DNA of 64,000 nucleotides, taken from positions 23,903 to 87,902 of the forward strand of contig NZ_WBWA01000019.1 in assembly GCF_008932295.1 (NCBI RefSeq), in the 5' to 3' direction. This document shows positions 33,157-44,555 of this stretch, one piece after another. How positions within the stretch are numbered: position 1 is the stretch's first letter; each line of letters begins with the position of its first letter. The translations under genes were made by a program, and so were the position numbers. The notes under the pieces were generated by a model. It made no database searches and was not told the DNA's origin. It saw only the letters and a list, made by a program, of their open reading frames with translations. Source of the DNA: Brucella tritici (lineage in GTDB: Bacteria; Pseudomonadota; Alphaproteobacteria; Rhizobiales; Rhizobiaceae).

Positions 33157-33567
33157 TCAGGCAGCGCGATGCGTTGCCGTCTCGCCATTGCGCGGCTTCT
33201 TCCAGCTCTCCTGCTGCAGGCGGTAATTGTCCTGTTCGCGTGCCAAAATGGCATCGGCGTCGAGCGCGGAAATGGCGGCTGCCTTGTCGGTCGGCACGAG
33301 GCCGCTCAGTTGCAGCGAGAGATAGCGCCCACAGCAGACGCGCAGGAACGAGGCAAAATTGTCGAGGTCGTGGCCTTCCTCGCGAGATTCACCGTAGAGT
33401 TTTCCGATAAGGCGGCTCACGCTGAGACTGTCTCGGGAAGCAACATCCTCCAGTGTCCACCAGAAGAAGTTTTCAAGTCGGACGCTGGTGACAACGCCAT
33501 CAATGCGCAGAGAGCGCGTCACGCTCTGCCAGAGTTCTGGATTGGCACCGATGAACAATCTGCACAT
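33157..33567 (-). CDS. ribbon-helix-helix domain protein (RHH_4 type)
   Basis: This 136-residue protein has a ribbon-helix-helix-like core at about 22-60 (TSVRLENFFWWTLEDVASRD followed by LSVSRLIGKLYGE), typical of the arylsulfate-sulfotransferase-like RHH_4 family found in alphaproteobacteria. A second part (ASFLRVCCGRYLSLQLSG) and a polar C-terminal tail follow. Such proteins are presumed small DNA-binding regulators, but no target is known. It begins MCRLFIGANPELW, which is also common in this group. It is a single gene upstream of icd. Confidence 0.8.
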   Translation of the reverse strand: MCRLFIGANPELWQSVTRSLRIDGVVTSVRLENFFWWTLEDVASRDSLSVSRLIGKLYGESREEGHDLDNFASFLRVCCGRYLSLQLSGLVPTDKAAAISALDADAILAREQDNYRLQQESWKKPRNGETATHRAA

Positions 33568-33658
33568 GATTTTCTCCCGGATGAAGCTCTCCGGATAGTT
33601 TTGCGCAATATGAAGCTGCCTGCAACCGGATGATGGTTGCAGGCAAGATCAAGTCGGC

Positions 33659-34243
33659 TCAAGCGTGCGTGATCCTGGTGCCCAGCACAGTAAGGAACTG
33701 TGACAGCCATGCAGGATGGGCGGGCCATGCGGGCGACGTGACCAGATTGCCATCCGTAACCGCCTGATCGACCGGAATATCGGCATAGGTGCCACCGGCA
33801 AGCTCAACTTCTGGACGGCAGGCTGGATAGGCAGAGCAAGTTCGACCTTCCAGAACGCGTGCTGCGGCCAGCAATTGCGCGCCGTGGCAGACTGCGGCAA
33901 CAGGCTTGTTTGCTTCGAAGAAGTGCTTCACCACAGCGATAACCTTGTCATCGAGGCGCAGATATTCCGGTGCCCGGCCACCGGGAATGACAAGTGCGTC
34001 ATAGCTCTCCGGTTTCACCTCGGCGAAGGTCGCGTTCAGCGTGAAGTTATGACCCGGCTTTTCCGTATAGGTCTGATGGCCCTCGAAGTCGTGAATGGCT
34101 GTCGCGATATGATCGCCAGCCTTCTTGCCGGGGCAGACCGCATGAACCGTGTGGCCAACCGTCAAAAGTGTCTGGAACGGGACCATAGTTTCATAGTCTT
34201 CACCAAAGTCGCCGCAAAGCATGAGTATCTTCTTACCGGACAT
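33659..34243 (-). CDS. DJ-1/PfpI family protein
   Basis: This 194-residue protein has the DJ-1/PfpI fold with the nucleophile elbow AAVCHGAQ (Cys-119, His-120) and an acidic residue in GDFGEDYE near the N-terminus. Family members are proteases, chaperones, hydratases or glyoxalases; which one is not clear. The start is the ATG at 34243 with the ribosome site gggagg. The frame is open to 34300, but that part is not family-like. It is divergent from trmJ. Confidence 0.88.
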   Translation of the reverse strand: MSGKKILMLCGDFGEDYETMVPFQTLLTVGHTVHAVCPGKKAGDHIATAIHDFEGHQTYTEKPGHNFTLNATFAEVKPESYDALVIPGGRAPEYLRLDDKVIAVVKHFFEANKPVAAVCHGAQLLAAARVLEGRTCSAYPACRPEVELAGGTYADIPVDQAVTDGNLVTSPAWPAHPAWLSQFLTVLGTRITHA

Positions 34244-34420
34244 TGTTTCCTCCCTTGAACGTGTATCTGGTGGCAACAGTCTGGCACGAGTGGGCAGCAA
34301 ATAGGTGTTATCGGGCTACTACACAGGCTTTTCCGTAAAACACGTAAGGGGAATCTTTGCGATTCTGCATCAATTATGTAAGGGAAACGCCACGATACGA
34401 TAGCGAATGCGGAAGAGATC

Positions 34421-35266
34421 ATGGCAGGAACAGATAAACAGCGCCCCTTTATCGCGGAAGGACCGGCAATTGTGCTGGTGGAGCCGCAATTGCCGGAGAA
34501 TATCGGCATGGTGGCGCGCGCCATGGCGAATTTTGGTCTGGCTGAACTGCGTCTCGTTAATCCGCGCGAGGAGTTTCCAAGCGAAAAGGCGAGGGCAGCA
34601 GCCAGCAAGGCCGACCATGTGATCGACAATGCGGTGGTCTATGACGACCTGCCGTCGGCTATTGCCGATCTCAATTTCGTCTATGCGACGACGGCACGCG
34701 AACGCGATGGCTTCAAACAGGTTCGCAGCGCTGTGGAAGCAGGTGGCGAATTGCGCCGTCGTTTCAGGACTGGCGAGAAGACCGGCATCATGTTTGGTCG
34801 CGAACGCTTCGGTCTCAGTAATGAGGAAGTCGGGCTGGCGGACGAACTGGTGACGTTTCCGGTCAACCCGGCCTTCGCATCGCTGAATATCGCCCAAGCC
34901 GTTTTGCTGATGTCTTATGAATGGATGAAGTCGGGTCTTGAGACGGAAACGGAAACCGTGTTCCGTGGACCAGAGCTTGAGATGGCACCGAAGCAGGAGT
35001 TGCAGGGACTCTTCAATCATCTCGAAGAAGCCCTTGATGTCAGAGGGTATTTCCGCCCGGAAGCCCGCAAGGAAATCATGGTCAACAATCTGCGGGCTGT
35101 GCTGACGCGCGCCGGCTTCGCATCCGCAGAGCTGAAACTGTTACGCGGTGTTGTTACGTCTCTTGACGTGTTCACACCGAAGAAGCCGCGTGGCTCGGGT
35201 GCCCCGGAAGGACGTGCGCGCAAGCCTGCGAGCGAAGCTCCGGCAATGAAGGACAAGGACGAATGA
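34421..35266 (+). CDS. trmJ: tRNA (cytidine/uridine-2'-O-)-methyltransferase TrmJ-like (SPOUT)
   Basis: This 281-residue protein is a SpoU/TrmJ-type enzyme expected to methylate the 2'-OH of position 32 of some tRNAs. The trefoil-knot SPOUT motifs are clear: [20 protein letters not shown] at 20-39, [12 protein letters not shown], and [20 protein letters not shown]-terminal helical extension and a basic tail follow, as in TrmJ. It overlaps murI by four bases (ATGA), so the two are coupled. Assignment to TrmJ rather than another SpoU family is from the motif set and length. Confidence 0.87.
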   Translation: MAGTDKQRPFIAEGPAIVLVEPQLPENIGMVARAMANFGLAELRLVNPREEFPSEKARAAASKADHVIDNAVVYDDLPSAIADLNFVYATTARERDGFKQVRSAVEAGGELRRRFRTGEKTGIMFGRERFGLSNEEVGLADELVTFPVNPAFASLNIAQAVLLMSYEWMKSGLETETETVFRGPELEMAPKQELQGLFNHLEEALDVRGYFRPEARKEIMVNNLRAVLTRAGFASAELKLLRGVVTSLDVFTPKKPRGSGAPEGRARKPASEAPAMKDKDE

Positions 35267-36099
35267 AAAACGCACCCGCAGTGAGCTTTTCCGCCATGCT
35301 TTCCCCCGACGCCGAAAGACCCATTCTGGTTTTCGACAGCGGTATCGGAGGGTTGACGGTTTTGCGCGAAGCGCGGGTGCTTATGCCGGATCGACGCTTC
35401 GTCTACGTTGCCGACAATGCCGGGTTCCCCTATGGCGGATGGGAAGAGGATGCGTTGAGGGAGCGGATTGTCGAACTGTTCGGCAAGCTCATCGCCGCCT
35501 ATGATCCCGAAATCGCGGTCATTGCCTGCAATACGGCTTCCACGCTGGTGCTGGATGACTTACGGCAAGCCTATCCTTCGGTGCCGTTTGTCGGCACGGT
35601 GCCGGCAATCAAGCCCGCTGCCGAAAGAACATCGTCCGGGCTTGTTTCCGTGCTGGCGACCCCCGGTACTGTCAGGCGTGCTTATACGCGTGATCTCATT
35701 CAATCTTTCGCGTCCCAGTGCCATGTTCGTCTCGTCGGTGCCGATCAGCTTGCGGCGGTAGCGGAAGCGCATATTCGTGGCGAGAAGATCGATGAGGCGC
35801 TGGTTGTGGACCAGATTGCCCCGTGCTTTATTGAGCAGGATGGCAGCCGCACCGACATTGTCGTTCTGGCCTGCACGCACTATCCGTTCCTTGCGAATGT
35901 ATTTCGCCGTCTGGCGCCATGGCCGGTTGACTGGCTCGACCCTGCGGAAGCGATCGCCCGGCGTACTGTCTCTCTGCTGAAACCACGCCGTCCCGCTGAA
36001 GAACTGCATCATCACAACGATCTGGCGGTCGTAACATCCCAGAATCCGGACTATGCAATCCGCAGGCTTATGCAGGGCTTCGGTCTGCATTTTGCTTGA
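35263..36099 (+). CDS. murI: glutamate racemase
   Basis: MurI (278 residues) converts L- to D-glutamate for peptidoglycan. The family motif [13 protein letters not shown] is at 24-36, and the two catalytic cysteines are Cys-89 (ACNTAST) and Cys-204 (ACTHYPF). It starts inside the trmJ stop (ATGA). Length is normal for Rhizobiales enzymes. The pairing of a tRNA methyltransferase with murI is common in this order, probably only for expression. Confidence 0.96.
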   Translation: MKNAPAVSFSAMLSPDAERPILVFDSGIGGLTVLREARVLMPDRRFVYVADNAGFPYGGWEEDALRERIVELFGKLIAAYDPEIAVIACNTASTLVLDDLRQAYPSVPFVGTVPAIKPAAERTSSGLVSVLATPGTVRRAYTRDLIQSFASQCHVRLVGADQLAAVAEAHIRGEKIDEALVVDQIAPCFIEQDGSRTDIVVLACTHYPFLANVFRRLAPWPVDWLDPAEAIARRTVSLLKPRRPAEELHHHNDLAVVTSQNPDYAIRRLMQGFGLHFA

Positions 36100-36175
36100 G
36101 CCCACGTTCTTAAAGCCTTGAATTTTCCAGTTATGTAGCGATCATGTCGATGATCGTTTCATAGGGGAAGATGCA

Positions 36176-37019
36176 ATGACCGGAACCATACCACAGATCA
36201 CCCTGCCTTCGGGCCAGACGGTTCCAGCGCTCGGGCAGGGCACCTGGTATATGGGTGAGGACAGCACGCAACGCCGCTATGAAATCGAAGCACTGAGAAG
36301 CGGTATCGATCTCGGGATGACGCTGATCGATACCGCAGAAATGTACGCTGACGGTGAGGCGGAAGATGTTGTCGGTGAAGTCATCACGGGCCGTCGTGAC
36401 GACGTGTTTATCGTCAGCAAGGTATTGCCGTTCAATGCGTCACGGAAGGGAACAATCGAGGCCTGCGAGAAGTCTGGAGCGCCTTCGCACTGATCATATA
36501 GATCTGTATCTGCTGCACTGGCGTGGGCGATATCCGGTTGAAGAGACTATCGCGGCATTTGAAGAACTGCAGCATGCCGGAAAAATCGGCGGCTGGGGCG
36601 TCAGCAATTTCGATACGGATGATATGAAAGAACTGGTCGGTATGACAGGCGGCAAGGCCGTTGCCACGAACCAGATACTTTATAATCTGACGCGACGCGG
36701 CCCGGAATTCGACCTGATGCCATGGTGTGCCGAGCGCAAAACTCCGCTGATGGCTTATTCGCCTATTGAGCAAGGTCGCTTGCTGGGCAGTCCCGTACTG
36801 GCAGAAATTGCAAGCGAGACCGGAGGGACAGCGGTTTCCGTCGCGCTCGCCTGGACGATACGGGACGGCAATGTCATAGCAATTCCAAAATCATCCAACC
36901 TGCATCATGTGCGAGACAATAGAAAAGCCGCAGAGTTGCGGCTTTCCGAGGACCAATTGAAACGTCTCGATCAAGCTTTCGCACGGCCGTCCCGAAAGAC
37001 GGCGTTGGAAATGCTGTAA
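36176..37019 (+). pseudogene. aldo/keto reductase, interrupted by a frameshift
   Basis: The first part (36176 to about 36480) encodes the start of an aldo/keto reductase: [20 protein letters not shown] and [19 protein letters not shown], with the catalytic Asp and Tyr. The frame then runs into a stop at 36491-36493, while the rest of the enzyme ([18 protein letters not shown] through AIPKSSNLHHVRDN, to 37019) continues in another frame. In the family the joint reads CE-x-SLxRLxTD, which would need two more bases near 36474. Either the gene is inactive or the base call is wrong. A ribosome site (gggaag) is intact. Confidence 0.85.
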
Positions 37020-37040
37020 TCATTCTTTTCCACGCATGTC

Positions 37041-37082
37041 GTGCTCCCAAAACCGGTTTTCATTTTTGGGAGACACGCTCTA
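37041..37082. repeat. short palindromic repeat (Rhizobiales/Bru-RS type) abutting a stop codon
   Basis: Arms ctcccaaaa (37044-37052) and ttttgggag (37064-37072) enclose ccggttttcat; then acacgctcta follows. The minus-strand TAG stop of the 37080-37616 gene is the last part of this element. Confidence 0.55.
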
Positions 37083-37616
37083 ACCCGCTTCCTTCTGACG
37101 AGTATCCTTCTTTGCCTGAGCGACGCTGGCGGCCTTCCGGAGCCGTCCACGTTCCGCCGGACGGACAAGGCTGTCATATTTTTCGTTCGGGATGTTGCGC
37201 ATGCCGTTCAGCGCATGGCGCGTGTTGAAATCCTTGCCCTTCTTTTCGTTGGCTTCTTTGGTCGCAAGCGCTTTTCGGGCATTGGCGATCAGCTCGGCGC
37301 TTGCCGACATGCGGCGTCTACGTTCAACTTCGGTGTTGATGCGACGCACCGCCATAGCCAGAACGGAAACTTTCAGATGCGAACCTTCGTCCGCCTTGGA
37401 CGGAGACGCGCCGCGAGCGGCTCCCTTTCCGCGCATTTCGCGTCTGCGCTGGTGAGCCTGATCTTTCGCCTTCTTGCGGCGTTCGCGGATCAGTTTCGCC
37501 AGATGGGAAAGCTCCTCGTCGGGAACGTTCTGCAAAAAGGGGTGGTGTGATTTTTCCACCAACTCTTTTTCGTCGGCATTGAGAGCACGGGCTTCCTGCT
37601 TCTTGGTGACGGCCAT
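37080..37616 (-). CDS. conserved hypothetical protein, basic
   Basis: I do not recognise the family of this 178-residue protein. It is rich in Lys, Arg and Glu, with long charged helices (ELSHLAKLIRERRKKAKDQ; then RRINTEVERRRRMSASAEL), no signal peptide and no membrane segment. It could be a nucleic-acid-associated or structural protein; similar short basic proteins occur in Rhizobiales genomes. The ATG at 37616 has a ribosome site aaagga seven to twelve bases before it. The stop codon lies at the edge of a palindromic repeat. Confidence 0.8.
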   Translation of the reverse strand: MAVTKKQEARALNADEKELVEKSHHPFLQNVPDEELSHLAKLIRERRKKAKDQAHQRRREMRGKGAARGASPSKADEGSHLKVSVLAMAVRRINTEVERRRRMSASAELIANARKALATKEANEKKGKDFNTRHALNGMRNIPNEKYDSLVRPAERGRLRKAASVAQAKKDTRQKEAG

Positions 37617-37694
37617 GGGACATCCTTTCTGCTAACGATGAAATTTCTCCCGTAGAGATATAGGCCTGAGTGGCAATCCGGGAAGATGGCCTCC

Positions 37695-38069
37695 CTATTC
37701 CGGATTGTTGGTCGAGGTTGTTTCGCTTTGTGCTTCAAGGTGCTTCAAAATCGCCTTCAATTTGTCGAGCGGCAGATGTTCCGCACCAATCGTCTCGCTC
37801 TTGGTTGTTGAGACGATGTTCAGAATTTCATCGAGTTTTGCCTGTGTCGCGCTCGCTTCGCGATTCTGTGCGTTCTGGATCAGAAACACCATCAGGAAGG
37901 TGACGATGGTAGTCGATGTATTCACCACCAGTTGCCACGTGTCGGAGAAACTGAATAAAGGTCCGCTGATACCCCATAAGAGGATGAACAAGGTTGCCAT
38001 CACGAATGCCAGATAATGACCTGCAAGTTCGGCAGCTTTTTCGCTAAGCTTTGTAAAAAACTGTGACAC
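37695..38069 (-). CDS. low-affinity iron permease-like membrane protein
   Basis: This 124-residue protein has two hydrophobic segments (HYLAFVMATLFILLWGISGP and then TTIVTFLMVFLIQNAQNREA), matching the bacterial low-affinity iron permease domain family; bacterial members are not proven iron transporters. The start is taken as GTG at 38069 with gggagg before it; the frame is open to 38174, but the extra residues are not family-like. The C-terminal half is a soluble helix (LDKLKAILKHLEAQ). It is divergent from the next gene. Confidence 0.78.
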   Translation of the reverse strand: MSQFFTKLSEKAAELAGHYLAFVMATLFILLWGISGPLFSFSDTWQLVVNTSTTIVTFLMVFLIQNAQNREASATQAKLDEILNIVSTTKSETIGAEHLPLDKLKAILKHLEAQSETTSTNNPE

Positions 38070-38192
38070 CGCAACCTCCCAACGACAGGCGGGAAACGTT
38101 TGATGGAGGCGTGGGGTTCCGTAATTGCATAGACATGCGGAACTTTCAGGCGCCGGTCGACGTTTGATCTGCATAGAAAACGCGGAGGTTAA

Positions 38193-38558
<366 letters not shown>

Positions 38559-38575
38559 ACGACGGTTTTGAGCAA

Positions 38576-38606
38576 GAAGCCGGGCTATTCACCCGGCTTC
38601 TGACGT
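38576..38606 (+). terminator. hairpin after the 38196-38558 gene
   Basis: A 9-bp perfect stem (gaagccggg / cccggcttc, loop ctattca) is followed by tgacgttgtt, a poor T run. Confidence 0.55.
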
Positions 38607-38651
38607 TGTTCAGGAAATGAGTCCTATAAAGGGCATATCCATCTGAAAATA

Positions 38652-40796
38652 CTACAGATTACGACGTTTGCCTTCCATCAGATCCAATACGGCGCGGGCA
38701 CAGTCGAGCACATTCGAACCTGGTCCGAAGACCGCTGCCACTCCATGATCGAACAGATACTGATAATCCTGACGAGGAACGACGCCACCGCAGACCACGA
38801 TGATGTTCTCGGCGCCCTTCTTGCGGAGCGTGTCCACAAGCTGGGGCAATAGTGTCTTGTGACCGGCTGCCAGCGACGAGACCCCGAGGACGTGTACCTT
38901 GGACTTGATCGCCATATTGGCGGCTTCATCCGGAGTCTGGAACAGCGGTCCAGCCAATACGTCGAAGCCAATATCACCAAATGCTGAAGCAATGATCTTG
39001 GCTCCGCGATCGTGCCCGTCCTGGCCAAGCTTTGCCACCATCACTTTCGGCGTTTCACCGATCTGCTTCTTGAAATCACCGAGCCGGTCAACCAGCGTCT
39101 GATATTCAGGCTCGTCCTTGTAGGCTGCGCCGTAAACCTTCTTGACGACCTTCGGAACAGCAGCATGATCGCCGAATGCGCGGCGCATGGCGTCGGAAAT
39201 TTCACCGACGCTGGCGCGGGCGCGGGAGGCTTCAACTGCAGCGGCAAGAAGGTTGCCTTCACCGGTCCTGGCGATCTTTTCCAATTCCGCCAGTGCCGCT
39301 TCGACTTTTGCCTTGTTGCGCGTTTCCTTGATGCGGTTGAGACGTGCAATCTGTGACTGGCGAACGGCACTATTGTCGATTTCGAGAATGTCGATTTCGT
39401 CTTCCTGTTCGAGGCGGAACTTGTTGACACCGACAATGACTTCTTCGCCCTTGTCAACCGCTGCCTGCCGTTTGGTGGCTGCTTCTTCGATGAGCCGCTT
39501 CGGAAGGCCGCTTTCGACAGCTTTTGTCATGCCGCCGAGTTTCTCGACTTCCTCGATCAACGCCCATGCCTTTTCGGCTAGCTCGTTGGTGAGGTTTTCG
39601 ATGTAATAGGACCCCGCCAGTGGGTCGACCACTTTGGTGACGCCGGTTTCGTTCTGGAGGATGAGCTGTGTGTTGCGGGCGATGCGAGCCGAAAATTCCG
39701 TTGGCAAAGCAATGGCTTCATCGAAGGAATTGGTGTGCAGCGATTGCGTGCCGCCAAGAGCCGCGGACATGGCTTCAAATGCGGTGCGGACGATATTGTT
39801 GTAAGGGTCCTGCTCTTGCAAAGAGACACCTGAAGTCTGGCAATGCGTGCGCAGCATCAGCGAGCCGGGCTTCTTGGGGGCGAATTCCTTCATGATGCGC
39901 GACCAGAGCAGCCGCGCAGCGCGCAGCTTGGCGATCTCCATGAAGAAATTCATGCCGATGGCGAAGAAGAATGACAGGCGCCCCGCAAATTCATCGACAT
40001 TCAGGCCCTTGTTCAAGGCAGCGCGTACATATTCGCGCCCATCCGCAAGAGTGAAGGCCAGTTCCTGAACCAGCGTCGCGCCCGCTTCCTGCATATGGTA
40101 GCCGGAAATCGAAATCGAGTTGAACTTCGGCATTTCGGCTGCGGTATAGGCGATGATATCCGCAATGATCCGCATGGATGGCTCCGGCGGATAGATATAG
40201 GTATTGCGGACCATGAACTCCTTGAGGATGTCGTTCTGGATCGTGCCGGAAAGCTGCGCGCGCGGTACGCCCTGTTCCTCGCCAGCTACGATGAAGTTGG
40301 CGAGGATCGGGATCACCGCGCCGTTCATGGTCATGGAAACGGAAATCTTTTCCAGCGGAATGCCGTCGAAAAGTATCTTCATATCCTCGACGGAATCGAT
40401 GGCAACACCGGCCTTGCCCACATCGCCTTCAACACGCGGATGGTCACTGTCATAACCGCGATGCGTGGCAAGATCGAAAGCAACCGAAACACCCTGCTGA
40501 CCGGCGGCGAGAGCCTTGCGGTAGAAGGCATTCGATTCTTCGGCCGTCGAAAATCCCGCATATTGTCGGATCGTCCATGGACGACCCGCATACATGGTCG
40601 CGCGGGGACCGCGCAGAAAGGGCTCGAAACCGGGCAGGGTGCCAAGATGGCCCACGCCCTGCAGATCGTCTTCCGTGTAGAGCGGCTTGACGTCAATGCC
40701 TTCCGGCGTATGCCAGATCAGGTTGTCGACCGGCTGTTTCAGCTCCTTCTCGGCCAAGGTTTCCCAGTCTGCTCGGGTGGTGGGGCGCTCGTTCAT
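38652..40796 (-). CDS. methylmalonyl-CoA mutase
   Basis: This 714-residue single-chain mutase isomerises methylmalonyl-CoA to succinyl-CoA with coenzyme B12. The barrel domain has [31 protein letters not shown] and the [11 protein letters not shown] motif. The C-terminal B12 domain has the base-off motif DGHDRGAK (about residue 605) with the downstream GVSSLAAGH and CGGVVP. The start is the ATG at 40796 (gagg five bases before it), 7 bases after the pccA stop; an in-frame TTG at 40811 is less likely. It is the last gene of pccB-pccA-mcm. In Rhizobiales it is named bhbA, mcm or scpA. Confidence 0.95.
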   Translation of the reverse strand: MNERPTTRADWETLAEKELKQPVDNLIWHTPEGIDVKPLYTEDDLQGVGHLGTLPGFEPFLRGPRATMYAGRPWTIRQYAGFSTAEESNAFYRKALAAGQQGVSVAFDLATHRGYDSDHPRVEGDVGKAGVAIDSVEDMKILFDGIPLEKISVSMTMNGAVIPILANFIVAGEEQGVPRAQLSGTIQNDILKEFMVRNTYIYPPEPSMRIIADIIAYTAAEMPKFNSISISGYHMQEAGATLVQELAFTLADGREYVRAALNKGLNVDEFAGRLSFFFAIGMNFFMEIAKLRAARLLWSRIMKEFAPKKPGSLMLRTHCQTSGVSLQEQDPYNNIVRTAFEAMSAALGGTQSLHTNSFDEAIALPTEFSARIARNTQLILQNETGVTKVVDPLAGSYYIENLTNELAEKAWALIEEVEKLGGMTKAVESGLPKRLIEEAATKRQAAVDKGEEVIVGVNKFRLEQEDEIDILEIDNSAVRQSQIARLNRIKETRNKAKVEAALAELEKIARTGEGNLLAAAVEASRARASVGEISDAMRRAFGDHAAVPKVVKKVYGAAYKDEPEYQTLVDRLGDFKKQIGETPKVMVAKLGQDGHDRGAKIIASAFGDIGFDVLAGPLFQTPDEAANMAIKSKVHVLGVSSLAAGHKTLLPQLVDTLRKKGAENIIVVCGGVVPRQDYQYLFDHGVAAVFGPGSNVLDCARAVLDLMEGKRRNL

Positions 40797-40803
40797 ATCG
40801 ACC

Positions 40804-42807
40804 TCACTCAAATTCCATAATCAGTTCATCCACGGCGAGACTTGCACCTGCTTCCGCCGTAATGCGCTTTACGGTAGCACGGCGTTCCGCTCGCAGCACG
40901 TTTTCCATCTTCATGGCTTCCACGGTGGCCAGCGGCTGACCAGCCTCGACAGTTTCACCATCCTTGACAAGGATCGATGTGATGACGCCCGGCATCGGGC
41001 AGAGCAGCATCTTCGATGTATCTGGAGGCAGCTTTACCGGCATAAGTTGCGCGAGTTCTGCGATACGCGGCTTGCGCACATGGGCGACCACATCCATCCC
41101 CCGCCAGCGCAAACGCCAGCCAGTGCCCGAGCGCGAAACCTTGATAGCGATGGGCTTGCCGCCAACGGTAAACGAGCCCAGATGGCTGCCCGGATGCCAG
41201 TCGCTCGCAACTGGCAAGCTGCCGCCATCCATGAAATTGATCGTCGTTCCACCTTCGCCTTCTGCGATACGAACCGGCAAAGTGAATCCGCCAAGTGTCA
41301 CTACCCAGTCGGTTGCCACAGATTGCTGTTCGCTGGAAATCCGCCCTGTAATCTGCATGTTGCGCTGCTCGATTGCCAGATTGATCTGGGCTGCAACTGC
41401 TGCAAGCACCCGCGCATCATCTTCGGAAACCGATACTCCGGCAAAGCCGTCCGGATATTCCTCGGCGATGAATGCGGTGGTGAGGGCGCCCTCGCGGAAA
41501 CGCGAATGATCCATCACAGCCGACAGGAAGGGCAGGTTATGGCCGATCCCTTCAACCTCGAATGCGTCCAGAGCATCTCCCATCGCGTCGATGGCGGTGG
41601 CGCGGTCAGGCCCCCAGGTACAGAGCTTTGCGATCATCGGATCGTAATACATCGAAATTTCGCCGCCTTCGAACACACCAGTGTCGTTGCGCACGATTGT
41701 ACCATCAGAATTGCGACCTTCGGCTGGCGGACGATAACGGGTCAGCCTGCCGATAGAAGGCAGGAAGTTACGATATGGGTCTTCCGCGTAGAGGCGGCTT
41801 TCCATTGCCCAACCGTTCAGCTTCACGTCGCTCTGGCCGAAACGGAGCTTTTCACCGGATGCAACGCGGATCATTTCTTCCACAAGGTCGATGCCGGTGA
41901 TGAGTTCCGTCACTGGATGCTCGACCTGCAAACGCGTATTCATTTCAAGGAAGTAGAATTGACGCGCGCCATCAACGATGAATTCCACCGTGCCGGCTGA
42001 AAAATAGCCGACGGCCTTTGCAAGAGCTACGGCCTGCTCGCCCATGGCCTTGCGGGTCGCTTCATCAAGGAATGGCGAAGGTGCTTCTTCAATGACCTTC
42101 TGGTTACGGCGCTGGATCGAGCATTCGCGTTCGCCGAGATAGACAACGTTGCCGTGCTGGTCGCCCAGAACCTGAATTTCGATATGGCGCGGCTGGGTGA
42201 CGAATTTTTCGATGAAGATGCGGTCGTCGCCGAAAGAGGACTTTGCCTCGTTGCGCGATAGCTGGAAACCTTCGCGAGCTTCGTCGTCGTTCCATGCGAT
42301 GCGCATGCCTTTACCGCCGCCGCCAGCAGAAGCCTTGATCATCACAGGATAGCCGATGGATGTGGAAATGCGAACTGCTTCGTCGGCGTCCTCGATCAAG
42401 CCCATATGACCGGGCACAGTGGAAACACCGGCTTCGGAGGCAAGCTTCTTCGAGGTAATCTTGTCGCCCATGGCGTCAATTGCGTTCACCGGCGGCCCGA
42501 TGAAGGTGACGTTGGCGGCCTTCAGTGCTTCAGCGAAACGCGGATTTTCCGACAGAAAGCCATAGCCCGGATGCACGGCATCCGCGCCGGTTTCCTTGAT
42601 CGCCGCAAGAATCTTGTCGATGACGATATAGGACTGATTGGAGGGCGCTGGTCCGATGTGGACCGCTTCGTCGGCCATTTTGACATGCAGGGCATTGCGG
42701 TCGGCATCGGAATAGACCGCTACCGTTGCGATGCCCATTTTCTTCGCCGTCTTGATGACCCGGCATGCGATTTCGCCGCGATTGGCAATGAGAATTTTCT
42801 TGATCAT
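40804..42807 (-). CDS. pccA: propionyl-CoA carboxylase alpha subunit (biotin carboxylase + biotin carrier)
   Basis: PccA (667 residues) carboxylates its own biotin with ATP and bicarbonate for transfer to propionyl-CoA by PccB. The biotin carboxylase part begins [20 protein letters not shown] and has the ATP-grasp loop [12 protein letters not shown] and [16 protein letters not shown]. The BT (holoenzyme assembly) region is in the middle, and the carrier domain ends with EAMKMENV, where Lys-633 is biotinylated. Length is typical. A palindromic repeat separates it from pccB upstream; mcm follows after 7 bases. Confidence 0.96.
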   Translation of the reverse strand: MIKKILIANRGEIACRVIKTAKKMGIATVAVYSDADRNALHVKMADEAVHIGPAPSNQSYIVIDKILAAIKETGADAVHPGYGFLSENPRFAEALKAANVTFIGPPVNAIDAMGDKITSKKLASEAGVSTVPGHMGLIEDADEAVRISTSIGYPVMIKASAGGGGKGMRIAWNDDEAREGFQLSRNEAKSSFGDDRIFIEKFVTQPRHIEIQVLGDQHGNVVYLGERECSIQRRNQKVIEEAPSPFLDEATRKAMGEQAVALAKAVGYFSAGTVEFIVDGARQFYFLEMNTRLQVEHPVTELITGIDLVEEMIRVASGEKLRFGQSDVKLNGWAMESRLYAEDPYRNFLPSIGRLTRYRPPAEGRNSDGTIVRNDTGVFEGGEISMYYDPMIAKLCTWGPDRATAIDAMGDALDAFEVEGIGHNLPFLSAVMDHSRFREGALTTAFIAEEYPDGFAGVSVSEDDARVLAAVAAQINLAIEQRNMQITGRISSEQQSVATDWVVTLGGFTLPVRIAEGEGGTTINFMDGGSLPVASDWHPGSHLGSFTVGGKPIAIKVSRSGTGWRLRWRGMDVVAHVRKPRIAELAQLMPVKLPPDTSKMLLCPMPGVITSILVKDGETVEAGQPLATVEAMKMENVLRAERRATVKRITAEAGASLAVDELIMEFE

Positions 42808-42837
42808 GTGCTTTTACTCAAATGAACCGGATCATTG

Positions 42838-42894
42838 CCACGGCATGATCTCGAAAAGTGGGAACCGGTTTTCGGATAAGATCATGCGAAACTA
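42838..42894. repeat. short palindromic repeat (Bru-RS type) between pccB and pccA
   Basis: Arms gcatgatct (42843-42851) and agatcatgc (42879-42887) with inner cgaaaa/ttttcg around gtgggaaccgg. The pccB stop TAG (minus strand, 42892-42894) lies at its right edge. The core is nearly the same as that of the repeat at 46570-46612. Confidence 0.7.
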
Positions 42895-44424
42895 AAGCGG
42901 AATGGTGTCGTGCTTCTTCCACGGCGTGCTTTGCTGCTTATTGCGCAGGCTGGCAAAAGCGCGGGCAATGCGGCGACGCGAGGAATGTGGCATGATGACT
43001 TCGTCGATGAAACCGCGTTCAGCAGCCACGAACGGATTGGCAAAACGCTCCTCATATTCCTTCGTGCGCGCGGCGATTTTCTCGACATCGCCCAGTTCAG
43101 AGCGATAGAGGATTTCCGTTGCACCCTTGGCGCCCATGACCGCGATTTCCGCCGTCGGCCAAGCATAGTTGATGTCAGCACCGATATGTTTCGAGGCCAT
43201 CACGTCATAGGCACCGCCATAGGCCTTGCGCGTGATGAGCGTGACCATGGGGACGGTGGCTTGCGAATAGGCGAAGAGCAGCTTTGCGCCGTGCTTGATG
43301 ACGCCGCCATATTCCTGTGCCGTGCCCGGCAGGAAGCCCGGAACGTCTACAAGAGTGAGGATCGGGATATTGAAGGCATCGCAAAAGCGAACGAACCGGG
43401 CTGCCTTGCGCGATGAATCGATATCAAGACAACCGGCAAGCACCATGGGCTGGTTTGCGACGACGCCGATGGTTTGACCGTCCATGCGAATGAAGCCGGT
43501 AATGATGTTCTTTGCAAAAGATTCCTGAATTTCGAAGAAATCGCTTTCGTCGGCCAGCGCGTGGATAAGCTCCTTCATGTCGTAGGGCTTGGTAGCGCTA
43601 TCCGGAATCAATGTGTCGAGCCGCATTTCGAGCCGTGCCGGATCGTCGAATACCGGACGTACGGGTGGCTTTTCGCGATTGTTGAGCGGCAGGAAGTCGA
43701 ACAGAATGCGGACCTGTTCCAGCGCTTCGATATCGTTTTCATAAGCGCCATCGGCGACGGATGATTTTCTGGTGTGGGTTGAGGCGCCGCCCAGTTCCTC
43801 CGCCGTGACAATTTCGTTGGTCACGGTTTTCACCACGTCGGGGCCTGTCACGAACATATAGGAACTGTCACGCACCATGAAGATGAAGTCGGTCATGGCA
43901 GGCGAATAGACCGCGCCGCCAGCGCAGGGGCCCATGATGACGGAAATCTGCGGCACCACGCCGGATGCGTCCACGTTGCGCTTGAATACGTCGGCATAAC
44001 CCGCGAGCGACGCAACGCCTTCCTGAATGCGGGCGCCACCGGAATCGTTGAGCCCGATGACCGGCGCGCCGTTCTTCATGGCCATATCCATGATTTTGCA
44101 GATTTTCTGCGCATGGGTTTCGGACAATGAGCCGCCCAGAACTGTAAAATCCTGGCTGAACACATAGACCTGCCGACCGTTGATCGTGCCCCAGCCCGTC
44201 ACCACGCCGTCGCCGGCAACCTTCTGCTTTTCCATGCCGAAGTCAGTGCAGCGATGGGTGACATACATGTCGAACTCCTCAAACGATCCTTCGTCGAGAA
44301 GCACTTCGATCCTTTCACGGGCCGTGAGCTTGCCTTTGCCATGCTGGGCGTCGATGCGGCGCTGACCGCCGCCAAGGCGAGCTTCGGCGCGACGGGATTC
44401 GAGCTGTTCCAGAAGTTCCTGCAT
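42892..44424 (-). CDS. pccB: propionyl-CoA carboxylase beta subunit
   Basis: PccB (510 residues) is the carboxyltransferase that moves CO2 from biotin to propionyl-CoA, giving methylmalonyl-CoA. The N half has [21 protein letters not shown] (read as family signature), [12 protein letters not shown] and the oxyanion segment [15 protein letters not shown]. The C half has [18 protein letters not shown] and the second oxyanion part [13 protein letters not shown]. It is the first gene of the operon, divergent from the PccR-type regulator. The last residues (KKHDTIPL) and the stop run into a palindromic repeat. Confidence 0.96.
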   Translation of the reverse strand: MQELLEQLESRRAEARLGGGQRRIDAQHGKGKLTARERIEVLLDEGSFEEFDMYVTHRCTDFGMEKQKVAGDGVVTGWGTINGRQVYVFSQDFTVLGGSLSETHAQKICKIMDMAMKNGAPVIGLNDSGGARIQEGVASLAGYADVFKRNVDASGVVPQISVIMGPCAGGAVYSPAMTDFIFMVRDSSYMFVTGPDVVKTVTNEIVTAEELGGASTHTRKSSVADGAYENDIEALEQVRILFDFLPLNNREKPPVRPVFDDPARLEMRLDTLIPDSATKPYDMKELIHALADESDFFEIQESFAKNIITGFIRMDGQTIGVVANQPMVLAGCLDIDSSRKAARFVRFCDAFNIPILTLVDVPGFLPGTAQEYGGVIKHGAKLLFAYSQATVPMVTLITRKAYGGAYDVMASKHIGADINYAWPTAEIAVMGAKGATEILYRSELGDVEKIAARTKEYEERFANPFVAAERGFIDEVIMPHSSRRRIARAFASLRNKQQSTPWKKHDTIPL

Positions 44425-44555
44425 AAAGTCCCCACTTTTGGGCGGCCTTTGAAAGGCGAGTTATGAAACTGAAAAGATAGTCTTTTTCTCCCTCATGCTT
44501 AAAATCCGAAGGCCTTCCGGAAAAGCTTGAAAAGGTGCGATTGTGTAGGATATAA

